Below are positions 27,901-39,150 of a DNA stretch of 64,000 nt, piece by piece. The DNA comes from Arthrobotrys musiformis. Lineage: Eukaryota; Ascomycota; Orbiliomycetes; Orbiliales; Orbiliaceae. The notes under the pieces are model-generated. The model had not been told where the DNA came from, made no database searches, and saw nothing but the letters and a program-made list of their open reading frames with translations. The DNA lies in assembly GCA_036971715.1 (NCBI GenBank), contig JAVHJL010000010.1, positions 1,364,001-1,428,000 of the forward strand, read 5' to 3'. The translations under genes were made by a program, and so were the position numbers. Position 1 is the first letter of the stretch. Every line of letters begins with the position of its first letter.

Positions 27901-29416
27901 GCCTTCTTCTTTTTCCTACTTTGACGAATTCATGAAGTAAAAAATATCCCTAATATCGCATCATCCATCCTATCCTGCACAGTAGTTGTAGCAATGGTAC
28001 TAGAGCAAAGTCAAAAAAACCCAACTAGTGTTTCGCGAACTCCAAATCGCAACCCCCCCTCCAAGCCTGACTGGTCCAAAACCCCCCGGTTACTTCTACG
28101 TCTGGTCTCCACTCTAAACCTGGGTCATCTGACGAACGGCTCGATAGCCGAATCAAAAAATCCCCCTCCCCTCTTCAAAACTCCCTACGCCTCAAGTTTA
28201 CTTTGCCGGTTAAAAAACCACTCTATTTTTGAAGATCTACGGCAGGGAAAGTAAAAAACACAAGACGAATAGAAAATTGAGATGGCTGAAATTATTAAGC
28301 AAGCCCCAAAATAATATTATCTTCGTTTCATTCATTAAAAGAGTGTTACAAGTTGGAAAAACGGAAAACACACAAAAATTAACAAGAAGAAAAAAAAGGA
28401 TAAGAAAAGCTAGCTAGTAAATACAAATGGTATCATAAATTAGTACTGAGTATGTCTGGGTGGGGTTTCTTTTGTAATAGCAAGACGAAAAGAGTGTGGA
28501 TATGGTATGGCGATAAGGCGCTCTTCCCCCAGAAGAAAAGGAAGGGAAAGGACAAACAAAGTTGAGTTTGAACGAAAAGCGATGTTTTTTTTATTCTGCT
28601 TCATTCTAAGAACGCCGGCTTGAAGAAAGAAAAAATACCCCCAAGAAAAAGAGGGGAAAAAGAGAAAGCTGTGAATATTAGATGGAAGAAAAGAAGGTTC
28701 GTATGTGACTAAAAAAAAATCAATTGAGTACAGTCGAAAAAATGCCGGGAAGTCATCGTGAGGGGAAACCAATCCAGCTTGCTCCACCTATGACAAAAAC
28801 CCAGAACGAAGCAGGCAAAGAACCCGAAAAAAAAAAAAAAAAAAAAAGAACAAGACAAAGAAAGAAAAAGAAAACTCAACGCCGTGAAATGCAATATGAT
28901 TTCGTTGTAGAACACCAAGTACAAGTGAGAAAAAACAAGCCGGGAATCGAAGCAAAGGCTGTGGGTGTCCAAATGCAAGGGGTTTTGGGAACAAGTTTGC
29001 GCCGTCAAAAAGAACCAGGGATTAAGCTCCAGTAGATGCATATGTGGTGCATAGGAAGTATGTGTAAGATGTTTCGGCCGCCGTACATTGGATCAGTCAG
29101 TGGTGAATGTGAAATGTAGGCGCCGACTGCAGGGGACAGGAAAGAAAAGGAAAAAAAGATAGTGTCGAACTCGCATTCGCCCGGGTTCGACATCCTCTTT
29201 CCATCCCGCCCCAGCCGAACTAGTATGTCTCGTAAACCAGAAGGGTTTATATCTTTGTGAGCGGAGATATGAAGAAAAAAGAGATCAAGCGTTGCCGTGT
29301 AAATCGCGGGCTACAAGATCCTTGTGTGTTGTCGTAGTTTTAGGTTTGATAGGTTGAAAAGGATATTAGGAATTAGGGATTATATCTCGATAAAATGATA
29401 CTGCCGATGTCGGGAA
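15999..29416. other. Gene-poor tract of about 13.4 kb
   Basis: No protein is convincingly encoded here. Open frames are short, mostly under 100 codons, on both strands, without domain motifs or paired splice signals. No reverse transcriptase, transposase or integrase motif is visible, and no terminal repeats. It contains simple repeats (21 T at 22417-22437; ATGTA units at 26723-26742; an A-run near 28830) and is enriched in the heptamer CAGGTAC (see findings). The last kilobase is probably the 3' flank of the forkhead gene. It may be old decayed repeat DNA or regulatory DNA for the flanking genes. Confidence 0.6.
22417..22437. repeat. Poly(T) tract, 21 nt
   Basis: Uninterrupted run of 21 T on the + strand in the gene-poor tract. 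No retroelement body is visible beside it. Confidence 0.95.
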
Positions 29417-31090
29417 TTAATGAGAAAGAGACTCGAATTCGCCGTCGTAAGTGTGGTATCCTTGGCCGTGAGCTGAGTATGGAGTGGCATCGAATGAAGA
29501 GTATCCGTCGTCACTCATGTAGAACGGGGAGGGGTGTCCGTGGGCCGCAGTTGGAGACTGCTGCCACTCGACTCCTCGCAAAGCTGGCGTCGCATGGCGA
29601 GAGCCAATACTGAGAGTCTCGGAAAAGCCTTCAGAGCTGCGGGATGAGATATCAGGGGTCATTGGTGGTCCGTCGCTGCCGACTGGTGTATGAACCATCG
29701 AGGCGCTTTCGTACTCAGGAAAGGAAGTCGATTCGAGCTGCTGTTGCGGTTCGTTAATATGCTGTCTGTGTTGAAGTTTCTTCATTTGTGTGGTAGTTCG
29801 AGGTCGTCTTGCCTTTGTTTGTACTCTCTTGCTGGCCCTGTTCCTCTTGGGAGTAACATAGCACCCATAAGAATCGTCTGGAGTCATAGCGACTCTTTCA
29901 TTGGCCTTGCCCTTCTTGCGATATCTTGTTGTTGACTTGATACCGCCTTCGACTGCGGCAGGGGCGAGAAGCCACATGAATCCCTTTCCGGATTCGCCGT
30001 TTTGTCTCTCGACTTTAACAAATGCCTATTCATTTTATTAGTAATTTTTCTTCTCCTCTATACCAAATAAATGTATTGGACTTACCCCGTTCATCGAAAG
30101 ATTGTGTCGGATGGAGTTCATCCATCCTTTGGACTGATCCTGCCTAAACTTAGGATATGTATCTCGAAACCACTGGTAGATTTCTTGGAGATGCATTTGA
30201 TAACCGGGTGCGCTCTTCAGTGCCATGTAAATCATTTCGGCATATGAAGGCATGTTTTCATCGCGTTCCATATAAAACTGGTCCTGGGGACGATACGACT
30301 GGGTCATAAGGCTGATTTCTCTTGTACTTGTTTCGTAGACCGAACCAGGTGGTGTTACGGGACCCATTCCTGGGGTCTGGATCATGGGCGATCCGTAATT
30401 AAAGTCATCGGAAACCTGCATCTGTGGCGATGGTGTCCATTGGCCGCTGTGGACAAGATAGCTGGGAGAAACATCTCCCATCGGTTGCTGAATCGCGGAG
30501 TCGAAGTCTAATTGGTCCTGAGTGTATCCTGGGGCAACCGGCATGTTGTAGTGGGGAGTGAACAATGGCATAGAATTGCTCCTTGCATACGCCATTGTGG
30601 TAGAATTGATATCTTCAGGTAAAGTCGTAAGGAAAGGCGGTGATACAGCCCCAGGTACTAGGGAAAACATCTGATCACTTAGACTTTTACCACCACAATG
30701 TGTATGTGTCTGCATATGGGGAGCAAAGAAGGGCTCTGATGTCGAAGATGATAGACGGACGTGATCCCAAACCATATTGGATGTGTCGTTTGCTGAAGGA
30801 GAAGAAGAACAAGAAGATAGTGAATGTTGTCGTGTATGGTGAGAGGGAGAGGGAGAAGACGACGGTTGTGAGGGAAGGATATTTGGAGGAGCAGGATAGC
30901 TTGTTGGATTGGAGTGATGATCTTGCGGGATGTGAAGTTGAGCAGGCCGGAGTGCTTTCTTATAGGGATCTCTAATATAATATTTTCTCGGAACGCAGGC
31001 CATTCCCTTTTGACGTTGGGCTGGTAGAGTAACCGGTAGAGTGATGTTAAGAGCACTAGTCTCCTGACCGTCACCTAGGTTAAGAGCCAT
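29417..31090 (-). CDS. Forkhead-box transcription factor
   Basis: DNA-binding nuclear regulator. Exons 31090-30086 and 30025-29417 join to 537 aa. The winged-helix domain (about residues 280-365) reads PSYAEMIYMALKSAPG, LQEIYQWFRDTYPKF, then the recognition helix GWMNSIRHNLSMNG, and across the intron AFVKVERQNG and GKGFMWLLAP. A 60-nt intron therefore splits the domain directly after the recognition helix. The N-terminal 270 residues are Ser/Pro/Gln/His-rich and probably a disordered regulatory part. After the domain come basic stretches (RYRKKGKAN; PKRNRASKRVQTKARR) that could act as nuclear localisation signals. The frame extends upstream only to a GTG, so I use the ATG at 31090; an upstream exon cannot be excluded. 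The domain is certain; which forkhead class (Fkh2/Sep1, Mei4 or other) is not resolved. Confidence 0.92.
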
Positions 31091-34000
31091 GTTCTCCACT
31101 TGTATGGTGTCGCTATGATATGTAAGTATTGTATGTATGCAAGGCGGACAATGCGTATTTTCTTTGTCTTTGCTTCTTTTTGTTCTTGTCTTTCCCTTGA
31201 ACCTTTCTCCCCTGTGGTTAGTCGTGGGTGTCGCCCGTTTAGTAATTCTGCGATTTCCAAGAAACCTTATGTTATCTCGCTTTTGTTTTTTTGTTTTTCG
31301 TCCCTGGTATTTCTTTTTCTTTTTGGCCTTTGGGTCGTCGACTCTAAAAAGAAATAATCCGGTAGGTTATACAAGGGTGTATATGAGCTCCCGTAAATGG
31401 GCCTTGTATCTTTTGGCTAGCTGTCAGCGCAGAGGGGTTGCAGGCGAGGAGAAATGAAGTGGCCCTGGGAGTGGGTAAATGTTCGTGCTACTGTCTGTGC
31501 TGCGTACGCTCAGGGAACACGGGCGACGGGCGACACAACCAAATCTGGTAGAACGTCGAACCCTGGAAAATTCGACAATGAAAAAATAAAAAAAAAAAAT
31601 AAAAAAATAAAAAATCGGGGATAAAATATTCGAAAGGACGAGCTACAAATGATTCGGGTAGTGGATTTTTTGATTCTTTGCCGAACAAATCAAAAGAAAA
31701 CAAAGTGTTCGGGCCAGTGGTGAGAAAGGTGACGATGTCGAGCAGGGTCGGGATGAATAGTGCAGTACAGTGCAGCGCAGCGCAGTGACCACGAACGGAT
31801 GCTTGTACCCGAGACAAAGACGACCTAGTAAACAACAGTATACTAGGGGGGCTCTGTGCTAACTATTTGTTTCCAGAAGGAGGATATTCTTTCGGCAGGA
31901 GATCTAAGGTCGCTAAGGGAAAGTTGGATGAGAAATTTCGAAAAGTCTATAAAATCCGAAAAAGAAGAAAGAGATGGGAGAAAAAAGAAGGAATTTTGGG
32001 TCGTAGTTTGGTTTATAGTTAGCTGACGAGCTAGTGGCCCCGGCCTGGTCTCGTAATTTTATATGTTTTTTATATGGAGTATGCAAGTATTTAATAAGGA
32101 AGAGGGGAGGGATGGTATATGAGGGAAGTTGGGGAGGCGGTCCTGGGATTATAACTCTTCGATCTTCTAAAATTCGTGTTGTTGCTTCAACTTGGGGCCC
32201 AGGAAGGGCAACGAAAGGGAAGTATGGAAGAAAAAGAAACCACAACCGCTTCAATATCGTATGTGCGTCTGCAGGTAAAGTCAGGTACTAAGATATGTCC
32301 AAGCTGTTCGACCTCCCAGTGCTTTGTCTTCTAGAAGGGTTGACAAAAAAGCAAAGAAGAAAAACGAAAGACCTTGAAAGAAAAAGTAAAAACAAAAAAA
32401 AGGTTAGACTTGTGAAGACGAGTATACGTATAGTATTCAATAGGCACGCTACTATAGTGTCTATGTGTGTAAAGTTAATGGAAAGCTGATGTGAGGCTAA
32501 CTATGAAACCGAAGTGCATACACCCAAGCCGATTTTGGTCGAAAGTCCCACCAGCTGCTGTCTGTTTATCTGGGTGACTGAACCTCGTTAGTTCAGGTAC
32601 CGTTTTCTTCTTACTTTTTTTTTTTTTTTTGTTTTGCTGTGGAGAACCCGGGATGATTTGGTTTCGGGGAGAAAAGTACAAGGGCCTTCCCGGGGGGATG
32701 TGCTTTTGCTTGGCACTGCGGCCGATGGTGATGCCGGATCTTAGTGGGCTGCTGTCTTCCAAGAAAACTTCGAAAGAGTACGAGACCAGAAAGAGGATGG
32801 TGGATTATATTTTCGATCAACCGGATTCAGTTAATTGTGTAAAGTGGATAGCAGTATGGTAAAGCTTTATATGGAACTGGTTTATGAGTGCTAGTGAATG
32901 GACATGTAGTCGTCGAAGATTCTGCCCTGATGGTATATATACACTGCCATACTGAGTTAATCATATCCTACAGCTGTGTACGCAGCACTAAGCTCAGTCT
33001 CATAACCACTAAGCTACGGATTTCAGGGAACGACACTTCCACGTTGATTTCTTTCGAGTACGCATTGTAATGTTGTAAGCAGGCCCTTCTTGCTGCGATG
33101 AAATCTGAAACGCCGACAGGGAAAAACATACCCCGGCTCTGACTTGCAGCATCGTCCAGTTCATAACCCCTGTAGCCAAGGCGTTTTCAGAGATGTCATT
33201 GGTTCATTCGAATGCCGCATTGTTTGCTCTTGATCTCTTCAATTGACAACATGCACTCCAGCCCCTTCGTTCGAAAATTGAAAATCCGGCGTTCCCCAGC
33301 ATCCATGATGGACTTGAAAGGTATCTGGGATGCATATGGCCCATCCTTCCAATATTGTAGAAAGTTCGGTTTAGACATGCAATGCTATGTCCTTTCTTCA
33401 AGCGCTTAAGCGCTGTACCTTTTGTTGTCCGTTTCGAATTTCTGTTGTTTAATTGTGCAGAGCAGCCACAAAGCCAACGTTGCAACACAACGTGAATCTA
33501 GTGTCTGTGACCAAATTGGGAAGCTTACCTTTCTGGGCACCATTTGAAGATCCGGACCAAAAACGGTGATATCGATCTAACTGCAACTTACTTGCAATAT
33601 CCTACGTGCTAGTATACCTAGCTGCAGTGACCATGCACTCGTACACTCGTAGACAATATACTCTGCCAGCCAGTGATTCGGTTTCCCCAAGGTATGTCCA
33701 TATGGCCATGTACAGATCTATCCATGCGAATATGCACATATACTCCCGGCCAGGCCTGAGCCATCCATAGCCATCCGAGTCCTCATTGTATACATGTACT
33801 AAACAGCGGCGAGAAGGTAAACACTATCGCGAACTTCTATATACCATGGCCGTGTGGCACGGGGGCGAAATCACTAACCACCGGCCTTGGCCCTGTCGAC
33901 TATGATATTGCGGGGGATATTTCCATGAAACGAAACGCCATATGTATCAAAATGTAAAGTATACATAAATCATCAGTCTTTGGCTACGGATGTGGGATAC

Positions 34001-35755
34001 GCAACATCTCACATGTACGTATGAATTGCCAGCGTGGCAGGATTGGATTGATATGTATATACATCCATAAAATTTAAGACACGACCGCCGGATTTAATAT
34101 GTCACTCCATGGATCCACGTAACTACCGGTACCGTGTGCATTTCTTGATCTTGCCGCAGACAAGGGCACCCACAATATACGGAGATGTCGACATTTCTTG
34201 CAAGTGTGCGTGAGCTCACATTCAATTATTATCCTAATGGACTATATATCGATCGTTATAATTATATAAGAGTTGGACATTGTAAGCACATGTTTTTCTA
34301 TGGTTATATGCATCAAACAAACGTATATAGCAAACTCACACAAATTTCCAAAGAAAGCGCTGTTGCATATGCTTGATTTGTTTCGTAGCTCTAAACCACT
34401 AGCTAGGGTAAGGGAAATCTATGTATAACAATTTTGCGCCCGTTTTATAAATTTAGTACCCATCGCGCTCGTTATGATGGGCAATATCAGCAACCTGGTT
34501 GGGCATTACATGTTCCATAATCTGGAAGGACTACTTAGAGGACCCTGCTTCCGTATCTAGCGAAGGCACAAATCACAATGTAATCGATATGGCACGAGGC
34601 TGACCACAATATAGTTAGAATGACGTTGACGGCTGTGCAGATTGCTAACAATATTGAATTCTCCAGAAACCTGCAATAACAGCCTCCCGTTCCAACCCAC
34701 CAACCCCAGGCGTATTTACGATTATATGATAGGCTTGCTACCATGCTGTTAAATTTAGACATGATCCCGCATCTTCCCCTGATAGACCGCCTAACCATCT
34801 ACGAAATTTAAAACTTCACAGTGTTCCTCATACAGTCGGTTGAAATCGGAGGCCCAAATAATCGTGCCACACAAATAAATGCCAATATCATGATATCATG
34901 ATCCAGGGAAACTGCAATTGCAACCGATATAGGTCTAACCAAGCAATGTAAGCCCGTCCGAACTAATGCGCACATCACATAAAACTTCGGTAGCCCACCA
35001 CCCTCGCAATCACAGGTTCCGGAGGCAGGGATTTTGACACTCCCTTCTTGGCTCACAAGGCTTTCATTGCCGGACCGTTAATCCCCTGTCGATCAATGGC
35101 ATTCTACGCTCGCGTAGAACTATAATGATATAACCAGGATTTTCTCCCTCGTACTCACCCTCCAAATGCATACAAGCATATTAGGATGGACATGTATCTA
35201 TAGCTACTCTCTGGCTTTTGGGGGTGTGTGGAGCCGGAATGTCCTGCTCCTAGCAGGTAACAATGGTCGAAATTGAACTATTAGGTACATGCTAGCCTCA
35301 CGCGGGAAGGCCCCTACTTATCCTAAAACTGTTTCTTCATGTGGGAGAATCAATGAAAATGACGATTTGAAATTCTGCAGTCACGCGGTATTTTGTAACC
35401 GTGAAGCAAGTCGATTGATCAATGACATACTTTTTGAATTGAGGTCCACCAGATGTACTCCTCCGAGGCGGGAACAATGAGGCCACGTACCCCATTTTTT
35501 TCCTTTTACAAATGGTAGCGGTACATTAATGGATATATAGGATATAGTTCCAGTGGTGTTTCATCAAGGGCGTTTCAAGGCCCTTCAAAAAAGAAAGGTT
35601 TCATCGGAGGTACGGAGGTGTCTTCAGATCTGGGTGGGAGACAGGTAAGGTGTGTACACTCCGAAAATAACGTCTGCGGCCCGGGGAGCTCTCACTTTGT
35701 TGTCACCTATTGGTAAGAATACGAATGAACTCAGGTGGGACGACCAGAACAGCCC
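31091..35755. other. Gene-poor upstream region of the forkhead gene
   Basis: About 4.7 kb with no convincing coding sequence. 31.1-32.4 kb is rich in A- and purine-runs (for example near 31590-31613 and 32390) and may hold a long 5' leader and promoter of the forkhead gene. A T-run lies near 32617-32630. A 16-bp perfect palindrome built on ATCATGAT occurs at 34887-34902. No transposon signature is visible. Confidence 0.5.
34887..34902. repeat. 16-bp perfect palindrome (ATCATGATATCATGAT)
   Basis: Self-complementary 16-mer in non-coding DNA. Function unknown; possibly chance in AT-rich sequence. Confidence 0.8.
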
Positions 35756-38269
35756 TTATTTTCTGTAGTATATCTAGTAGCAACAAAACAGATGTCAGTT
35801 GTTTCTTAAACCGGAGCTGGTCGAGGTGGATCAAGTGAACATACCTTCTTTAGCTGGAAATGTAATTGCAAGATCCCCTGTATATCCACGTAAAGACATG
35901 GCGAAACGTTAGCTCGTGACCTCCTCAGACGGCGTTAATCAAACTTTGCTGCAGGTGGACAAAGAAACAGGCTAATTAGGGTATGCCCGTCCCGTTTTGA
36001 AGAGGGCACCAAGGCGACATTTTGCCCAACCTCCGAAGGTGATGTCGGTATGGGTGGCTGCCCATCCTTTTGTTCAATTCATCTTACACCCTAGTTTCAA
36101 AGCGAAGGAGGGGGAAATGGGAGGAGATGCCACCAAGACTGAAAATCAATCAAAGGGGAAAAAGGAGGAGAAGGACAAGGGACATACCTTCTCAAACGAA
36201 CTCCTAAAACCCCGCTCTCGCTTTGCAGAGTAGTCCCATTCCTTATCAACGATCCTGAACGCGATATCTTCATACGGCGCTCCGGCGATGAATCGAATAA
36301 GACACGTATCATCTTCACCGGCCGGTGCAAAAGACTGGCCCCTCTTCCTTCCACCTTCACGCTCGATCCGATAGGTCGGTGCTCTGGTTTTATCGATTAG
36401 GTCAGGGTAGAAGATATTGAACTTATACCCCTGCACTACTTTCGGTGGCGGATTGTCGTGATCGTAGTGTGTCTGGTTGTACTTGTTCCATTCATACCCC
36501 ATCTGGACACGGTTGAAGTAACGAGGCTTTCGGGGTCGGTATTTACTCGCCCATGATGATTTCGAGGCCGTTTGAACCTCTTCTTCCGTTGCAAAGATTT
36601 CTTCGTTATCGCCCACGCCTCGAGCGACTTCTCTCTCGTAGAGAGCTCGCGTGGCTTGGGAGAAGTCATCGTTGGGGATGGCACTGAAGCGGGAGACAGC
36701 ACCTCCACTTGTGGCATCATTTGCCGCTGATCTGTTTCTGTGACGGCCGCCCTCTCTTGATTTTTCGTGGGGCCCTGTGCCTCTTTTGATGGGGACATAG
36801 CCAAGCTTCAAAATTTTCAGCCTTTCTGCACTCTAGATTGCAAACGAGAGGAAAGTGAATATCAGTTAGTCTAACTATTCTCTTTAGGAACTGTGAAACG
36901 GGGAAGAGCAAGAGGCGTGTTTCACGGAGTGCAAAAATGATGTTTATGGGATCCGCAATCGCGCAGCAGGCTTACTAGTTTTCGGAGGAAGTCCTTTTCG
37001 TCCATTTGCTCTAAGCCGCGATCTCCATAAGACAGCTTTAGCATAGGCTCAGGATCCATGTCCCGTGTGTATTGAATTGGCTTTCTCTCTCTAGGCGGCT
37101 GTTTGCTAGTTTCTTTCCCAGTCGTGCCACCCGCAGCATCCTCCTCTGCGGCCTCCATAACTGGCAAAGGGCCGGCTAGGACAACTTCCAGTTTCCGCTT
37201 GATATTTTCGGCCTCTTCACCCTGTTGCTTCCGTAGCATATCAAGTCTGCTATTAATAACCGACTCGTATACTTTTTTTAGCCGTGCTTTTGCTTTCCAA
37301 ACAATCAGGCTCCGTAGCAACTGCTCCCAATAATCCACATCGATAGGTTCGTTCGATCTGAGTTTCCGGGTAATTTGTTTTTCGAGGGTCTCCAGCTCGT
37401 CTAGGGACTTGTTTGAGAGTAGTTTATCGATATCGGTTGCCACAGAACTAACCGCTCTGCCTTCTGGGGCTGCTGCCTTGGATTTCCGCTGCCTGTCTTG
37501 ACATATTACTTTCATCGTCTGGTGCAGGGGTTGTTTGTTAGTGCTTGACTTTCAAAGTTGGGAGAAACGGTCTCGCCCGCTGCTAGTCCAGGAGGGACCA
37601 AGCAAAAGACGTCAGAGGGAGGGAACCTACCACCCAATACTCTCTGTTTTCCTTATTTGTCTCCAAATCAAGGTAAACAGTGATGTCCTTCTCCAATGCC
37701 TCAAGTTCTGTGTCCGTCAACCCCTCAAAGACTCCTTCCGGGTCAACGATATCCAAGTCCGCGTCATCGATCTCATCATCCAACGGGTTCCGGTCTTTGT
37801 CGATGACTCTGAGGTTAACCGCCAGGAAATCGATGGCCTTAGCACGTCCTTCCTTCACTCGGATTTCCGCTTTCTTTTTCGCCTGCTTAAGCACGAATAT
37901 GTCTTCCTGCGAAACCCATTCTCGCATCTGCTCCTCTTCCTGTAAAGCATTCCGACGGGTTTGCTCCTTGGCGAAGGAGTCTTGATCACGACGGCTGTGA
38001 TGGTGGTGGTCCCTCTCACCGTCTCGGTTTCGGGACCGTTTGTCTCCACTGCCGCCTCTCTCCCCATCTCTATCTCTATCCCTCCGATCCGACCTATTGT
38101 GGTGTCGGTCTGAATCGCGATCGCGACGGGATGACGATGAGTTTGAAGGTTTGTCACGTTCGCGCCACGGAGGTGGTGAGCCTGATCGCGAACGCTTTCG
38201 TGTTCGATTTTCGCCGCCGTTGCCGCCGTATCTGTCAGACCGATCTCTGTATTGATTGCTCGACGACAT
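35756..38269 (-). CDS. Cactin (spliceosome-associated), five exons
   Basis: Conserved nuclear splicing cofactor (S. pombe Cay1, human CACTIN). Exons 38269-37631, 37518-36976, 36832-36188, 35877-35845 and 35773-35756 join to 625 aa. Residues 1-105 are RD/RS-rich. The mid domain follows (REWVSQEDIFVLKQAKKKAEIRVKEGRAKAIDFLAVNL; then EYWVTMKVICQDRQRK across intron 1). The diagnostic C-terminal domain starts near residue 486: KYRPRKPRYFNRVQMGYEWN, KYNQTHYDHDNPPPK, GYKFNIFYPDLIDK, YEDIAFRIVDKEWDYS and RGFRSSFEK. It finishes in two tiny exons encoding GILQLHFQLKK and IYYRK, the standard cactin ending. Without those exons the protein would seem truncated. An in-frame ATG at 38479 could add 70 N-terminal residues; I prefer 38269 because the RD-rich start resembles the family. 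Identity is secure. Confidence 0.93.
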
Positions 38270-38668
38270 GATTTCCTCCCTTTCCTCCCTTCTCTTCCTT
38301 CTCTTTCTTTTTGTTTGGGGGGATGTCCTCTCAAATTTAATTGAGGTTTGCCTTTGCCGGGGTTGTTGTTTGTGCTGATGTGACTTTATGATGTTGCCGG
38401 GTTGTTTGTTGTGTCGAAGCAAGCTTCCTTTGGCGGGTCTTGGCGCGATGCGGCTCTGCGGAAGGCGAGCTGCTCTCATATAAGAGAACGATATGATAGA
38501 ATATGTGATATAACTTTGAACTTCAAGACAATATGTAATATTACAGATACCTACTTATAAGTAATCACGTAGGTATATATATGCATAGCAAGGACACCGA
38601 GATGATAATGTTATACACTCCAAACCCCCTCCTATAAACCCGTATGACATGGTATACAAAGTGTATAA

Positions 38669-39150
38669 TCATATCAGCCCTCGAGATCGAATCTCCCTCT
38701 CCACGGCCTCCATATCCGTCGACCCTTCAATCCTATATCACAATACAACGTCAGCATGTACCTATATAATCCTGCCCCCCAAAGGGAACCGATATAAACG
38801 GTATCAACAGTGATAAGGAAGAGATCATACGCCTCAAATCCCTTATTAAAAACACTCCAACTGCTCTTCTCGCCTTCCTTCCGCCTCCCGGTATTCGCAT
38901 ACATCATCCACAGGATCCCCACGCACAGAAATCCCTGTCCCAATCCGTACCATGCCGCTACAGCTTGCAGCACCAGATATGCGTAGAATTGCCTCGACCG
39001 GACGAGGGATCGGTACGAGCGTGTGAACAGCAGGGAGAAGGACTTTTGCTCCTGCTGTTGCTGGTAGAAGTCGAGATCCAGATCGGCGCGTTTGATATGG
39101 TAGGGCTTTTTGGGTTTATCCTTGTCCCTTTCCTTTCTCTTCGACGACAT
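38669..39150 (-). CDS. SAYSvFN-domain membrane protein (SAYSD1-like)
   Basis: Exons 39150-38831 and 38732-38669 join to 127 aa. The N-terminus is highly charged (MSSKRKERDKDKPKKPYHIKR) and followed by a Gln-rich helix. A hydrophobic segment around residues 55-83 (YLVLQAVAAWYGLGQGFLCVG) looks like a membrane hairpin or single span. The C-terminal motif SSWSVFNKGFEA, continued across the intron as IEGSTDMEAVEREIR, matches the SAYSvFN domain, with SSWSVFN in place of SAYSVFN. Human SAYSD1 is an ER protein linked to quality control of co-translational translocation; whether the fungal protein does the same is inference. The codon for the last Ala of FEA is split by the 98-nt intron. It sits upstream of cactin on the same strand. 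Confidence 0.85.
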
